Assembly (NCBI RefSeq): GCF_000483125.1
Contig: NZ_AXXR01000003.1
Coordinates: 248,001 to 312,000 of the forward strand
DNA length: 64,000 nucleotides
DNA from: Atopobium fossor DSM 15642
GTDB lineage: Bacteria; Actinomycetota; Coriobacteriia; Coriobacteriales; Atopobiaceae
Reading direction: 5' to 3'
Below, piece by piece: positions 16,334 through 26,122 of this stretch. A program made the position numbers and the translations under genes. How positions within the stretch are numbered: the first letter of the stretch is position 1; every line of letters begins with the position of its first letter. The notes under the pieces were generated by a model. The model had not been told where the DNA came from. It saw nothing but the letters and a program-made list of their open reading frames with translations, and did not search any database.

Positions 16334-16403
16334 AATCGCTCCTTTGCTTTACCGCTGCCGCACCTTACGCACGACCATCATATACAGACAGATAAAAGTA
16401 AGT

Positions 16404-16442
16404 ATACCGCCTAGGAGCCTTATTACTGCCCCCAGACGGTAT
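16404..16442 (-). terminator. hairpin between clpC and disA (possible weak terminator or attenuator)
   Basis: A 14-bp stem with several G-U pairs (ATACCGTCTGGGGG with CTCCTAGGCGGTAT, 11-base loop) is followed by ACTTACTTTTA on the minus strand. The interrupted T tract suggests partial termination after clpC, reducing read-through into disA. Confidence 0.45.
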
Positions 16443-16473
16443 CTCTCTTTAAAACCTATGCGTACAAGTTACG

Positions 16474-19074
16474 CTATTCGCTGGCTGCCGATAAACCCGA
16501 GCCACTTGCACCAGAACCTGCTGGCTTAGACACACTAGGCGCTCCCGCTGTCCAACTAGTACGGGCACTTGGAAGCTCCATGTGAACGCGCTTAGAAAGT
16601 TGTGGAATGCTACCTTCCGTATGCGTAAAGGTGAGTTTCTCGCCGTCGGAATCTACAAGCACAATGTCGCCCGACTTCCACTTACCTTGAAGCATTTCTT
16701 CTGCAAGCTGGTCCTCAATCATAGTTTGAATTGCACGACGCAAGGGGCGAGCACCATAAATAGGATCGGTACCCTCCTTAGAAATAAGATCGCGAGCAGC
16801 GTCCGTCAACTCAATAGACATGCCGTTTTTAATCATGCGATCACGCAGGTCAAGCACCATAAGGTCCACAATACCGCGCAGCTGCTCTGTGGTAAGGGAC
16901 TTAAATACCACTATCTCGTCCACACGATTAAGGAACTCGGGACGGAAAAGTTTTTTAAGCTCACTCATAACGCGCGAGTTGATTTCTTTATCGGACAGGC
17001 CATTAGAGCCAGAAGCACTAAAGCCCATGGTAGTGGTAGTGGCGATCTGACGAGCACCAATGTTTGAAGTCATAATGACTACCGTATTGGAAAAATCTAC
17101 CTTACGGCCCTGCCCGTCAGTCAAACGACCTTCGTCCAAAATCTGCAGCAAGACATTAAAGACATCGGGATGAGCCTTTTCAATCTCGTCAAACAGAACA
17201 ACAGAGTAAGGACGACGACGAACAGCCTTAGTAAGTTCGCCCGCCTCGTCGTAACCCACATATCCTGGAGGAGCACCAACAAGCTTGGAGACACTGTGCT
17301 TCTCCATAAACTCAGACATGTCAAAGCTGATAAGCGCATCCTGGCTACCAAACAAGAACTCCGCAAGTGATTTTGCAAGCTCAGTCTTACCTACACCAGA
17401 AGGACCAAGGAAAATGAACGAGCCACCAGGCCTGCGAGGATCTTTGAGCGGAGAACGACTACGGCGAATTGCCTTAGAAACCGCAGTAACCGCCTCATTT
17501 TGACCAATAACACGCTGATGTAGCACTTCTTCGGAGCGCAGTAACTTAGAAGCCTCAGTCTCGGTAAGCGTAGAGACAGGCACATGGGAAATGCTACTTA
17601 CTACATCTGCAATATCGTCCTCTGTAATGTCCACAATATTGGAATCAAGTTCTTCTCGCCAGGCTTTTTCCAAATCCTCTAGCTGAGACGTAAGTTCACG
17701 CTCTTGATCGCGCAAACGAGCTGCTTCCTCAAACTCTTGAGCGGATGCCGCTTCGGATTTTTTGGCGGTAACCTCTTTGAGCTGATTTTGTACATCCACA
17801 ATATTGTCCGGTGTCTTGATGGTATGAATGCGCGTACGCGCTCCTGCTTCATCAATAACATCAATGGCTTTATCTGGCAAAAAGCGATCTTGAATATAAC
17901 GATCTGCCAGGGTAACCGCAGCCACAATGGCTCCATCCGAGAAACGCACATGGTGATGGTGCTCATAACGATCCTGCAAGCCACGGATAATCTCTATAGC
18001 ATCTTCGATGGAAGGCTCACCCACCATAACGGGTTGGAAACGACGCTCGAGTGCAGAGTCCTTCTCGATATGCTTGCGATATTCCTCTGCCGTGGTAGCA
18101 CCAATAATCTGAATCTCGCCACGAGACAGCGGAGGCTTCAAAATAGATGCAGCATCAATGGAACCTTCTGCAGCGCCAGCACCAATGATGGTGTGCATCT
18201 CATCAATAAATAAGATGTCGTTATTAGACTCAGCAACCTCAGCAACAACCTTTTTAAGACGCTCCTCAAACTCGCCACGATACTTGGAGCCCGCTACGAG
18301 CGCAGACACATCTAAGGTCCAAATTTGCTTACCGCGCAAAATATCAGGCACCTCATTGTTGGCAATAAGTTGCGCTAAGCCCTCTGCAATGGCTGTCTTA
18401 CCAACGCCAGGATCACCCAGGATAAGAGGATTGTTTTTCTGGCGACGAGCCAAAATTTGCATGACACGTTCAATTTCACGGTCACGACCAACTACAGGAT
18501 CAAGCTTGCCCTCGGTTGCATACTTGGTAAGGTTGCGGCCATACTCTTCCAGCATGGAGCCTTCGCCAGCCTGGGACCCCATCATCATGGGATCGCCACC
18601 CATGCGCACCTGCGCGGTAGGACGAGTAGACTCCGGGCTCTTATCGATAAGATCATTAACGGCATTACGAATAGCATCTGACGAGACACCCAAGCGAGCT
18701 AATGCCGTCATGGCACTGCCATTACCCTCTCGAACGATGCCCAACAGCAAATGCTCTGTGGAAATATAGGTTTGACCGTGCAGCATGGTCTCACGATATG
18801 CATTTTCTAAAACACGCTTGGTGCGCGGCGTAAAAGGAATATGACCGCCAGGAACTTCCTCTTCCTCAGACTTGGACAACTCCTTAATGGTAGCCAAGGT
18901 TTCCTCGTAGGTAATTTCTAGCTTATCAAGCGCTTGAGCTGCAATTCCGTCGCCCTCTTTAATAAGAGCCAGCAGCAAATGCTCGGTACCTACATACATC
19001 TGACCAAGACCACGTGCTTCGTCCTGTGCAAGCGACATAACTTTTTTGGCCTTATCGGTAAACTTCTCAAACAT
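16474..19074 (-). CDS. clpC: ATP-dependent Clp protease ATP-binding subunit ClpC
   Basis: 866-residue Hsp100 unfoldase that feeds substrates to ClpP. The start ATG at 19074 ([17 protein letters not shown]) has GGAAGGGG upstream. Features in order: two N-terminal Clp repeats (1-145), AAA-1 with Walker A GDPGVGKT and Walker B LFIDEMH, a UVR-type coiled region (about 420-460) that marks ClpC, AAA-2 with [16 protein letters not shown], and a C-terminal D2-small domain with a Ser/Ala/Gly-rich tail. It is not accompanied by ctsR or mcsAB here. An 18-bp palindrome lies in its leader. Confidence 0.97.
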   Translation of the reverse strand: MFEKFTDKAKKVMSLAQDEARGLGQMYVGTEHLLLALIKEGDGIAAQALDKLEITYEETLATIKELSKSEEEEVPGGHIPFTPRTKRVLENAYRETMLHGQTYISTEHLLLGIVREGNGSAMTALARLGVSSDAIRNAVNDLIDKSPESTRPTAQVRMGGDPMMMGSQAGEGSMLEEYGRNLTKYATEGKLDPVVGRDREIERVMQILARRQKNNPLILGDPGVGKTAIAEGLAQLIANNEVPDILRGKQIWTLDVSALVAGSKYRGEFEERLKKVVAEVAESNNDILFIDEMHTIIGAGAAEGSIDAASILKPPLSRGEIQIIGATTAEEYRKHIEKDSALERRFQPVMVGEPSIEDAIEIIRGLQDRYEHHHHVRFSDGAIVAAVTLADRYIQDRFLPDKAIDVIDEAGARTRIHTIKTPDNIVDVQNQLKEVTAKKSEAASAQEFEEAARLRDQERELTSQLEDLEKAWREELDSNIVDITEDDIADVVSSISHVPVSTLTETEASKLLRSEEVLHQRVIGQNEAVTAVSKAIRRSRSPLKDPRRPGGSFIFLGPSGVGKTELAKSLAEFLFGSQDALISFDMSEFMEKHSVSKLVGAPPGYVGYDEAGELTKAVRRRPYSVVLFDEIEKAHPDVFNVLLQILDEGRLTDGQGRKVDFSNTVVIMTSNIGARQIATTTTMGFSASGSNGLSDKEINSRVMSELKKLFRPEFLNRVDEIVVFKSLTTEQLRGIVDLMVLDLRDRMIKNGMSIELTDAARDLISKEGTDPIYGARPLRRAIQTMIEDQLAEEMLQGKWKSGDIVLVDSDGEKLTFTHTEGSIPQLSKRVHMELPSARTSWTAGAPSVSKPAGSGASGSGLSAASE

Positions 19075-19092
19075 ATGGGATAACCCCTTCCC

Positions 19093-19110
19093 GCCATTGC
19101 ATGCAATGGC
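19093..19110. promoter_or_regulatory. perfect 18-bp palindrome in the clpC leader
   Basis: GCCATTGCATGCAATGGC is a perfect palindrome without spacer, centred about 27 bases upstream of the clpC start and just before its ribosome binding site. It does not match the HspR (HAIR) or CIRCE consensus. Candidate operator or translational hairpin. Confidence 0.6.
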
Positions 19111-19199
19111 CTGATTTTCTGCTTTGTTGTGTACCCCGTATGCGGTCTTGCAATACCTCCTAGTAGGTAACAGACATATACCATAAGCACTTCTCCACA

Positions 19200-19233
19200 C
19201 AAAAGCAGCCTCGACAACCATCGAAGCTGCTCG
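19200..19233 (-). terminator. intrinsic terminator after lysS
   Basis: An 11-bp stem with one mismatch (AGCAGCTTCGA with TCGAGGCTGCT, 6-base loop) is followed by TTTT on the minus strand, between lysS and clpC. The opposite strand also has a short T run, so it could act in both directions. Confidence 0.65.
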
Positions 19234-19284
19234 TTTTAACTGTTATGGGCGCCGTATAGTAAACAGCTGTACGTACAATCAGGC

Positions 19285-21414
19285 TTACTCAAAGCACTCG
19301 GTAGTGGGCACCATTTGTTTCTCGGCATTAATAACTGAGGTAAACAATTCATCAAGCTCCATGCCCATAAGCTCAGCACCGTGCCTAATAACATCACGGT
19401 CACAACCAGCAGCAAAGCTCTTGGTCTTGAACTTCTTCTTAAGGCTCTTGAGCTCAAAATCCATAACCGAGTGACTGGGGCGCATGCGGACACACGCATT
19501 GATAAGACCAGAAAGCTCGTCAACTGCAAACAAGACGCACTCCATTTTGTGAGTGGGAGTAGGTAGCTCGGGATTCATGTCGTAGTTGTGTGTTTGAATG
19601 GAATGAGCCAATGCAGGATTGGCGCCAGCCTCTGCAAGCAACTCTGCTGCTTTAACGGTGTGCAGCTGGTCATCCTCCCACTTCTCCCAATCCAAATCGT
19701 GCAACAGGCCAACCAGACCCCAGAATTCTTCATTTGCAGGATCGTACTGCTTGGCAAAGTAGCGCATAAGTGCCTCTACCTGCTGGCCATGCAAAATGTG
19801 ATACTCATCCTCGTTGTACTGTTTGAGCAACTCAAAGGCCTTCTCACGAGTAATACCTGCATCCAAAACTTCTGCTGCCATATTCTTCTCCTGCTTCTTG
19901 TTGGAACCACCAAAATCCTCTGGGCGCATATGCGGGAAGAGAAGTACGTCACGAATGGAAGGTTCATCACAAAACAGCATAACCATGCGGTCAATGCCGT
20001 AACCAATACCACCTGCAGGAGGCATGCCGTACTCCAGAGCACGAACGTAGTCGTAGTCGTACTCCATGGCTTCATCGTCACCAGCAGCTTTTGCGTCCAC
20101 CTGTGCCTGGAAGCGCGACTCTTGATCCACAGGGTCATTGAGCTCTGTAAAGGCATTAGCATACTCGTGACCAGCAACAACCATCTCAAAGCGTTCGGTC
20201 AAACGCGGATCTTCGGGCTTGCGCTTAGCTAAAGGTGACACTTCAACGGGATAATCACATACAAAGGTGGGGTTAACCAAAGTTTGCTCTACCAGCTCAT
20301 CGTACAGCGTAAAGATAAGCCTACCTACGCCCCACTCCTGCTCATAATGCAAACCACGCGCATCAAGGAGCTCACGAAGCTGCTCGACGGGCGTCTCCAT
20401 AGACACTTTTTCACCCACTACCTCGCTTACCAGCTCACTCATGGGTGCGGAACGGAACGGCGTCTTAAGGCTAATCTCCTTACCTTGATAGGTAATAACA
20501 TCACCTTTACCAACAGCTGTAGCTACTGCCTGGAACAAGCCTTCGGTCAGACGCTTCATACCTTCAAGATCAGAGTACGCGCAGTAAGCTTCCATAGAAG
20601 TAAACTCAGGGTTGTGTGTTTGATCCATGCCTTCATTGCGGAATTGACGACCAATCTCAAACACACGCTCCATACCGCCAACAATGCAGCGCTTAAGGTG
20701 CAACTCGGTAGCAATGCGCAGGTAGCATTCCTGGTCAAGCGCATTAAAGTGAGTAATGAAAGGACGGGCATTGGCTCCACCCAAGGTCTCTTGCAAAATG
20801 GGAGTTTCCACCTCAATGTAGCCTTGGCTCTCCTCCATGTAACGACGAATAGCAGAGATAATACGTGAGCGGTTGCGGAATGTAGTCATAACGTCTGGGT
20901 TGACGATAAGATCTGCGTAGCGCTGACGGTAACGAGTTTCTTTATCCGTAAGACCACTCCACTTGTTAGGAAGAGGGCGGCAGGATTTAGCAAGCATCTG
21001 AATCTCTTGAGCAGCAATGGAAAGCTCACCGCGCTTAGTGCGCACCACAGGACCAGTCACACCAATAATATCGCCTACATCAAACTGCTTAAGCAACTCC
21101 CACGCCGCATCGCCCAACACATCGTGACGACAAAAAAGTTGGATAGACTCAGTTACATCCTGTAGCACGATAAAAGCCAGCTTACCCTGACGACGGAATG
21201 CGCGAATACGACCCGTTAGGGACTGAACATCATCCGTATCCTCGCCATCTGTAAGATTTGCATACTGAGCAATAAGATCTGCTGCATGCGCGGTCACTTT
21301 AGAGCGGGCAGGATAGGGGTCGATGCCGGCATCGATAAGAGCCTGGCGCTTAGAACGACGAATTGCACGCTCGTCGTTAATGTTTACCGGGGTCTCTTGA
21401 TCTGTTGCTGCCAT
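19285..21414 (-). CDS. lysS: lysyl-tRNA synthetase fused to an HD hydrolase domain
   Basis: 709-residue protein. Residues 1-503 are a complete class II lysyl-tRNA synthetase: OB-fold anticodon domain, motif 2 (FRNEGMDQTHNPEFTSMEAY, 258-277) and motif 3 (GGIGYGIDR, 468-476). A short charged linker leads to an HD-superfamily domain (about 518-709) with HD at His572-Asp573 (VGLLHDLDWE), His585 and a distal MRPSHSVMDFELKSLKKKF segment resembling stand-alone HD hydrolases of clostridia. The usual LysRS is about 500 residues. The domain could hydrolyse a nucleotide; the substrate is unknown. The ATG has GAAAGGA upstream. A single continuous reading frame covers both parts. Confidence 0.96.
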   Translation of the reverse strand: MAATDQETPVNINDERAIRRSKRQALIDAGIDPYPARSKVTAHAADLIAQYANLTDGEDTDDVQSLTGRIRAFRRQGKLAFIVLQDVTESIQLFCRHDVLGDAAWELLKQFDVGDIIGVTGPVVRTKRGELSIAAQEIQMLAKSCRPLPNKWSGLTDKETRYRQRYADLIVNPDVMTTFRNRSRIISAIRRYMEESQGYIEVETPILQETLGGANARPFITHFNALDQECYLRIATELHLKRCIVGGMERVFEIGRQFRNEGMDQTHNPEFTSMEAYCAYSDLEGMKRLTEGLFQAVATAVGKGDVITYQGKEISLKTPFRSAPMSELVSEVVGEKVSMETPVEQLRELLDARGLHYEQEWGVGRLIFTLYDELVEQTLVNPTFVCDYPVEVSPLAKRKPEDPRLTERFEMVVAGHEYANAFTELNDPVDQESRFQAQVDAKAAGDDEAMEYDYDYVRALEYGMPPAGGIGYGIDRMVMLFCDEPSIRDVLLFPHMRPEDFGGSNKKQEKNMAAEVLDAGITREKAFELLKQYNEDEYHILHGQQVEALMRYFAKQYDPANEEFWGLVGLLHDLDWEKWEDDQLHTVKAAELLAEAGANPALAHSIQTHNYDMNPELPTPTHKMECVLFAVDELSGLINACVRMRPSHSVMDFELKSLKKKFKTKSFAAGCDRDVIRHGAELMGMELDELFTSVINAEKQMVPTTECFE

Positions 21415-21479
21415 GAGATTCCTTTCGCTCGGCAGTGAATGGGCAATATATCGTCAAGTACACTCTGTTGCGATATCAA

Positions 21480-21531
21480 AAAATAAACGCGCTTTGGGAG
21501 CGACATAAGCCGTCTACCCAAAACGCGCAAA
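21480..21531 (-). terminator. intrinsic terminator after greA
   Basis: A stem pairing CGCGTTTTGGG with CCCAAAGCGCG (one unpaired position, 18-base loop) is followed by TTTATTTTTT on the minus strand. It separates greA from lysS. Confidence 0.75.
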
Positions 21532-21551
21532 GACTTAAAGTGAGCGGCTCA

Positions 21552-22025
21552 TTACCTTGAGATTTTCTCAACCTTAAGAGTACGAGTTTTACCGGAAGGA
21601 GTTACATACTCTACCGTCTCGCCAATCTTGGCACCAATAAGAGCAGCGCCAACGGGAGACTCATTAGAAATGCGGTTGGACAGCGAATCAGTCTCTGTAG
21701 TACCCACAATGGTGTAAGAAGACTTCTTGCCCTTCTCGTTAGAAACCTCAACGGTAGAACCAATGGATACGATGGTTGCACGACCTGTAGTAGCTTCTGC
21801 AAGCTTTGCGGTAGACAAAATCTTGCGAATCTCGGCAATGCGTGCTGCGTTCTGAGCTTCCTCTTCCTTAGCGGCATCATACTCAGCGTTTTCCGAAAGG
21901 TCGCCCTGCTCGCGCGCTTCCTTAATGGCGACAATAATCTCGGCGTGCTTCTCGCCCTCGCGCCACTCAAGCTCGTCTACAAGCTTCTGTCGGCCTTCGG
22001 GAGTAAGGATGATTTCTTTATCCAT
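21552..22025 (-). CDS. greA: transcription elongation factor GreA
   Basis: 157-residue GreA, which enters the secondary channel of RNA polymerase and stimulates cleavage of backtracked RNA. The N-terminal coiled coil with the acidic tip (EAREQGDLSENAEYDAAKE) and the C-terminal FKBP-like domain (SPVGAALIGAKIGETVEY) are standard. The ATG (MDKEIILTPEGRQKL) is supported by family length. It sits 62 bases after tatA and ends at a terminator. Confidence 0.97.
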   Translation of the reverse strand: MDKEIILTPEGRQKLVDELEWREGEKHAEIIVAIKEAREQGDLSENAEYDAAKEEEAQNAARIAEIRKILSTAKLAEATTGRATIVSIGSTVEVSNEKGKKSSYTIVGTTETDSLSNRISNESPVGAALIGAKIGETVEYVTPSGKTRTLKVEKISR

Positions 22026-22087
22026 GCTCTACTCTCTACATCGAAAACTAATCCGGAAAAATACTAGGACATACAAACGCAGATGAA

Positions 22088-22288
22088 TTACTCAGCGTCT
22101 TTATCAACAACCTCAGCCTCGGTAGCCTCATCCTTGCTGGACTTAGTGTCCTCATCCATGCCCTCACGGATGTTCTTGACGGTCTTACCAACCGTACTAC
22201 CAAGCTTAGGAAGATTCTTAGGCCCAAAGATAAGAAGAACAATTCCCGCAATAATAACGAGCTCCAAAGGACCCATTCCAAGAATCAT
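22088..22288 (-). CDS. tatA: Sec-independent protein translocase TatA
   Basis: 66-residue TatA/E-type protein of the twin-arginine translocase. It has one N-terminal membrane helix (MILGMGPLELVIIAGIVLLIF), the FGPKNLP hinge and an amphipathic helix (LGSTVGKTVKNI), followed by a short acidic tail. The ATG at 22288 is chosen because GGAGG is correctly spaced; an in-frame start four codons earlier is not. No tatC or tatB is nearby. Confidence 0.93.
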   Translation of the reverse strand: MILGMGPLELVIIAGIVLLIFGPKNLPKLGSTVGKTVKNIREGMDEDTKSSKDEATEAEVVDKDAE

Positions 22289-22451
22289 AAATACCTCCAT
22301 TTAAATGGACCCAACGGCCCGCTACACTCAATTTGGTACCCTTCAGTATAAAAGGTATACACGCAAGTACACAAACTTTACTTACGTATTGGGTTATCCT
22401 ACCACGTAGAACATGTAATTTTTCTCACTATTAACGTTAGAGTAGAAACTT

Positions 22452-23312
22452 ATGGGTTTGAACACATCCACACTGGTATTTTGGGGCGGCAATCTTGTCT
22501 TGTGGATTGTCATGGCGCTTATGTTTAAGCGTCTACTAGCCTGGGGACTTAAAAAACGCGGCATCATTTTTATTCCTAAAACCATGTTTGGTCAGGCGCT
22601 CATTTTTGATTCAGAAGATCAGGACGGCACGGCTATTAGGCTGCTCAATGTACATAACGCTTTTCAGTCCATTAGCTACATTGACCCCGAGCTGCGCAAT
22701 GAGTTGGTATGTGAGTATCACCGTAGCTTTATACGTATCCTCATTCTTACCGAGAAAAACATTCCGCAAGATTCTTGCGTAGTTATTGGAGGCGGAGGCT
22801 ATTCCCTTCCCAAATACCTTATCTCGCACTACCCTACCATGCAGGTAAGTGCCGTAGAGATTGATCCGATTATTACCAACATTGCTCGTGAGCACTTTTT
22901 TTTGGATGACCTTATCCACGATTTTGATACCGATACAACCGGCAGACTTGAACTGATAAACACTGATGGTTGGGAGTGGCTACGCAATAGCAACCGCACG
23001 TTTAATATTGTAATTAACGATGCTTTTTCTGGCGTAAAACCCCTTGGCCCTATGGGAACCAACAAGGGCGCTCGTATTATTCACGAGCACCTTAGCGAGA
23101 AGGGCCTGTATCTTGCCAATGTTATTGCTCCGCTGGAAGGGAAGAAATCCGAGCATTTGTACCGTACGCTCGATATTTTTAAACAAGAGTTTGAGCACGT
23201 ATACCTTATACCTGAAGACACTACACAACCCAATCGTCGTGCAAACAATGTCATGATTGCATGCGATATTGAGTTAGATATGAGCAAGTTTGCTAGCGGG
23301 CGCGAGGTGTAG
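22452..23312 (+). CDS. membrane-anchored spermidine-synthase-like protein
   Basis: 286-residue protein with one N-terminal membrane segment (about 8-26) followed by a Rossmann-type methyltransferase/aminopropyltransferase fold. The nucleoside-binding GGGGYSLPKYL (motif I) and the acidic VEIDP at the end of strand 2 match the spermidine synthase family; INDAFSG occupies the catalytic-strand position. I call it spermidine-synthase-like only: no speD or other polyamine gene is nearby, and such proteins are often of unknown activity. The start lacks a strong ribosome binding site. It is divergent from tatA-greA and ends 7 bases before the convergent MATE gene. Confidence 0.8.
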   Translation: MGLNTSTLVFWGGNLVLWIVMALMFKRLLAWGLKKRGIIFIPKTMFGQALIFDSEDQDGTAIRLLNVHNAFQSISYIDPELRNELVCEYHRSFIRILILTEKNIPQDSCVVIGGGGYSLPKYLISHYPTMQVSAVEIDPIITNIAREHFFLDDLIHDFDTDTTGRLELINTDGWEWLRNSNRTFNIVINDAFSGVKPLGPMGTNKGARIIHEHLSEKGLYLANVIAPLEGKKSEHLYRTLDIFKQEFEHVYLIPEDTTQPNRRANNVMIACDIELDMSKFASGREV

Positions 23313-23319
23313 GGAAATT

Positions 23320-24747
23320 TTATTGCCAAATCCAAGCTTGAATTTCTCGGATGCTTTCTTCCACCTTTGCCGTGGTATTAAATTGTGAGAGCGTAATCTT
23401 TGCGTATGGAATTGCCACAAAAAACGTAATGAGATCTGCCACAGGCTGTGCCAATTGCACACCCAATAAACCAAAGAAATGCGTCATGATTACTACGGCT
23501 GGCCCTAAAACCAATCCCAGACGACATGCGCCTAAAATGGATGCACCCCATACATGTCCCGAAGTTTGCAGCATGAAGTTGGTAATCATAGCCACGCCGG
23601 TAAGCGCTGCAGAGAAGCTTGCTACGCGCAGCGTAAGCGTACCAATGGCTACAACATCAGGATCTTGTCGGAAGATCCAAATAAGCTGTGGTGCAAACAC
23701 ACAGGTGCCTACACCAATGATAAGAACGCAAATCGTGGCTGCGCGTAATGCGAAAGTATACCCTTCTAATACGCGTTCATGGTGGCGAGCGCCAATGTTA
23801 TACCCTAATACTGGCTGGTACCCTTGACCAATGCCAATTTGAATATAGTTAGCAAATCCAGTTATACGCTGAACAATGGCCATAGCAGCAACAGCGGCGT
23901 CGCCAAAAGGAGCAGCCGCATTATTTAGCAGCGTAGTTGCAATACCCAGCATAAGCTGGCGTATAAATGAGGGAACACCTCCGTTGTTTATCTCGCGAAA
24001 AAGCTCTGTAGTAGGACGCACCCACTTAAAAGACAGCGGGGTAAGGCCAATTTTTTGAGCCTCAAATAGCAGTAGGACAAAGCCAATAAACTCGCAGCTA
24101 ATAGTAGAGATTGCGCTACCAGCAATGCCCAGATGAAACCCAAAAATGAGAAGAGGAGTGAGCAGCGCATTAAGCACAGCGCCCGTGGTAATAGCCAGCA
24201 TAGAAAAGAGCGACTCGCCCTCGAAGCGTAGCTGCATATTAAGCAAAATGGACCCAGCCATCCAAGGGGCGCCACACAAAATAATACCAATAAACGTCTT
24301 TGCATACGGCAAAATGGTGGATGTTGCACCGGCCAAGATGCACAGTGGTTCAATGAATATGTTGCCCAGCAATGCAATACACAGACCAACTACAAAGGTG
24401 CACACTAGACCAGTCGAAGCCATAATATTTGCTTTTTCCTGCTGCTGAGCTCCCAAATAGCGAGAAATAGCATTACCGGTACCTTGACCAAAATAAAATC
24501 CTGTTGCCTGGATTGCTGTCATGGCAACAAAAGAAATGCCAATAGCACCAGATGCAGCGGTACTGATGTGACCCACAAAATACATATCCACCAGGTTATA
24601 CAACGCAGTAACTAAGTTAGCCATGATGGACGGAATTGCCAGTGAGGTAATGAGCGGAGCAATGGGTCGCTCAATCATCTCGTGGTACTTCTCTTCGGTT
24701 GTTTGGTGCGCCTTTTTGGCAAACGCTGCTTTTATCGACGAAGTCAT
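23320..24747 (-). CDS. MATE family efflux transporter
   Basis: 475-residue membrane exporter with about 12 predicted membrane segments in two repeats; MATE proteins expel drugs or metabolites using Na+ or H+ gradients. Typical elements are the N-terminal PLITSLAIPSIMANLVTALY helix region, the YFVGHISTAASGAIGIS segment and a matching second half. The ATG at 24747 (MTSSIKAAFAKK) follows GTAAGG and gives the normal length. Substrate cannot be told. It lies downstream of the Gfo/Idh gene on the same strand, 152 bases away. Confidence 0.93.
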   Translation of the reverse strand: MTSSIKAAFAKKAHQTTEEKYHEMIERPIAPLITSLAIPSIMANLVTALYNLVDMYFVGHISTAASGAIGISFVAMTAIQATGFYFGQGTGNAISRYLGAQQQEKANIMASTGLVCTFVVGLCIALLGNIFIEPLCILAGATSTILPYAKTFIGIILCGAPWMAGSILLNMQLRFEGESLFSMLAITTGAVLNALLTPLLIFGFHLGIAGSAISTISCEFIGFVLLLFEAQKIGLTPLSFKWVRPTTELFREINNGGVPSFIRQLMLGIATTLLNNAAAPFGDAAVAAMAIVQRITGFANYIQIGIGQGYQPVLGYNIGARHHERVLEGYTFALRAATICVLIIGVGTCVFAPQLIWIFRQDPDVVAIGTLTLRVASFSAALTGVAMITNFMLQTSGHVWGASILGACRLGLVLGPAVVIMTHFFGLLGVQLAQPVADLITFFVAIPYAKITLSQFNTTAKVEESIREIQAWIWQ

Positions 24748-24899
24748 ATACCTTACGATACAAGCCTTAGGCAAAAACAACGCCGTGAACGCGCATTCAT
24801 CGCACAATCGTTACATTTTGCCGAGAAACGCAGGTGTCTTATGGGCATCAAGAAGTACGCAAAGATGCAGTATCTTAGCCGCTTGTTTATGTAGTTATC

Positions 24900-25922
24900 C
24901 TAGTTTGCGCGTATGTTTGTACATTTGTTTGCGCATTCATCCGCGGGAAACACAATCCCCGCACTAGCTCGGGCATCAGTAAGAACCTGCGCAATGGTTA
25001 GACTTTGCTCAAGACGCTGCTCGCAGACACCGCGATCGTTTTGTGCAATGATACGAGCAAACTCACAAAACTCTGCTTCCATACGGTTGGGTAAAGCAAC
25101 ATCATAATGCTGCTGTGTACCATCATTAAGATGCAAAGTAACGGCACCACACACATTGGGTGCAAGCTCTTGCGTAAGATAGCCTTTCTCACCCTGAATA
25201 GTATTGATAGCTGGAGCACCACAATCCTTTGCTGCAATAGCTACAGCCTTAAACCTGCCATAGTCCAGCGTAGTAATACCCGACGTATCTATATTGCGCG
25301 CAATATTAGCCTGATACTGCACAGATGTGGGCTTGCCAAACAGACCAACCAGCCAAGAAATACAGTAGGTGCCCAAGTCCATAAGTGCACCGCCAGATTT
25401 TGCAGGGTCAAATGCTGGCAAAATGGTACCCGCACAAAATGCATCATAGCGGCTGCTGTACTGGCTGTAATTAACCGACGCAATACGAACCTGCCCAATG
25501 CGCGGCAACCATTCTTGCAGCTTAAGATAGTTGGGCTGATATAACGTAGTAATGGCCTCAAGCAAAAAGACGTTTGCCTGACGTGCGGCCTGCACAAGCT
25601 CGTAAGCCTGTGTGACATTGCTCGCAAAGGGTTTCTCGAGAATAACGTTAAGGCCAGCGGCAATTGTTTGTAACGTGAGCTGGTGGTGGAGGTGGTTTGG
25701 CACCGCAAGATATACAGCATCGCAGGTTAAGCCATTGTTGACAGCGCTCAAGAAGCTATCGTAGCTGTTGAACGCTTGGGCATGGTACGTGTGTGCAAGC
25801 TCGCGAGTCTTCTGCGCAGATCGCTCCGTTCCCACAATAGCTGCCACATCCCAGCCCCAGCTTGCAAGGTTAGGCAGCGCATATGTTGCAATGAGTCCGG
25901 TTCCTACAACAGCGATTTTCAT
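24900..25922 (-). CDS. Gfo/Idh/MocA family oxidoreductase
   Basis: 340-residue NAD(P)-dependent oxidoreductase. It starts with the dinucleotide-binding fold MKIAVVGTGLIATYALPNL (ATG 25922, GGAGA upstream), contains the EKPFASN motif with the catalytic Lys near residue 95, and a C-terminal Gfo/Idh/MocA alpha/beta domain. These enzymes act on sugars, inositols or related polyols; the substrate is not deducible. It is a single gene in front of the MATE transporter, with a 314-base gene-free region upstream. Confidence 0.92.
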   Translation of the reverse strand: MKIAVVGTGLIATYALPNLASWGWDVAAIVGTERSAQKTRELAHTYHAQAFNSYDSFLSAVNNGLTCDAVYLAVPNHLHHQLTLQTIAAGLNVILEKPFASNVTQAYELVQAARQANVFLLEAITTLYQPNYLKLQEWLPRIGQVRIASVNYSQYSSRYDAFCAGTILPAFDPAKSGGALMDLGTYCISWLVGLFGKPTSVQYQANIARNIDTSGITTLDYGRFKAVAIAAKDCGAPAINTIQGEKGYLTQELAPNVCGAVTLHLNDGTQQHYDVALPNRMEAEFCEFARIIAQNDRGVCEQRLEQSLTIAQVLTDARASAGIVFPADECANKCTNIRAN

Positions 25923-26122
25923 AGTGTCTCCAACTGTATAGAGTGATGAGTATATGTGCCTGCTAAACCTACGCACCTGATGAGCATAGGTGTCCTGTAC
26001 CTCTTTATTATGCGGCATCGTGGCATAGTCCAATAGTGCTAAACGGCAAGACAAAGCATTGACAGTTTTTCTGGAGGTTTTGGGAGGGTTTTTGGGGTCT
26101 TCCTCCTCTTAGTTCTTAGCCT

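Noticed and set aside
19285-21414. LysRS-HD as an assembly or stop-codon artefact
   Set aside because: The reading frame is continuous with normal codon use and a plausible linker, and both domains are intact, so a real fusion is more likely.
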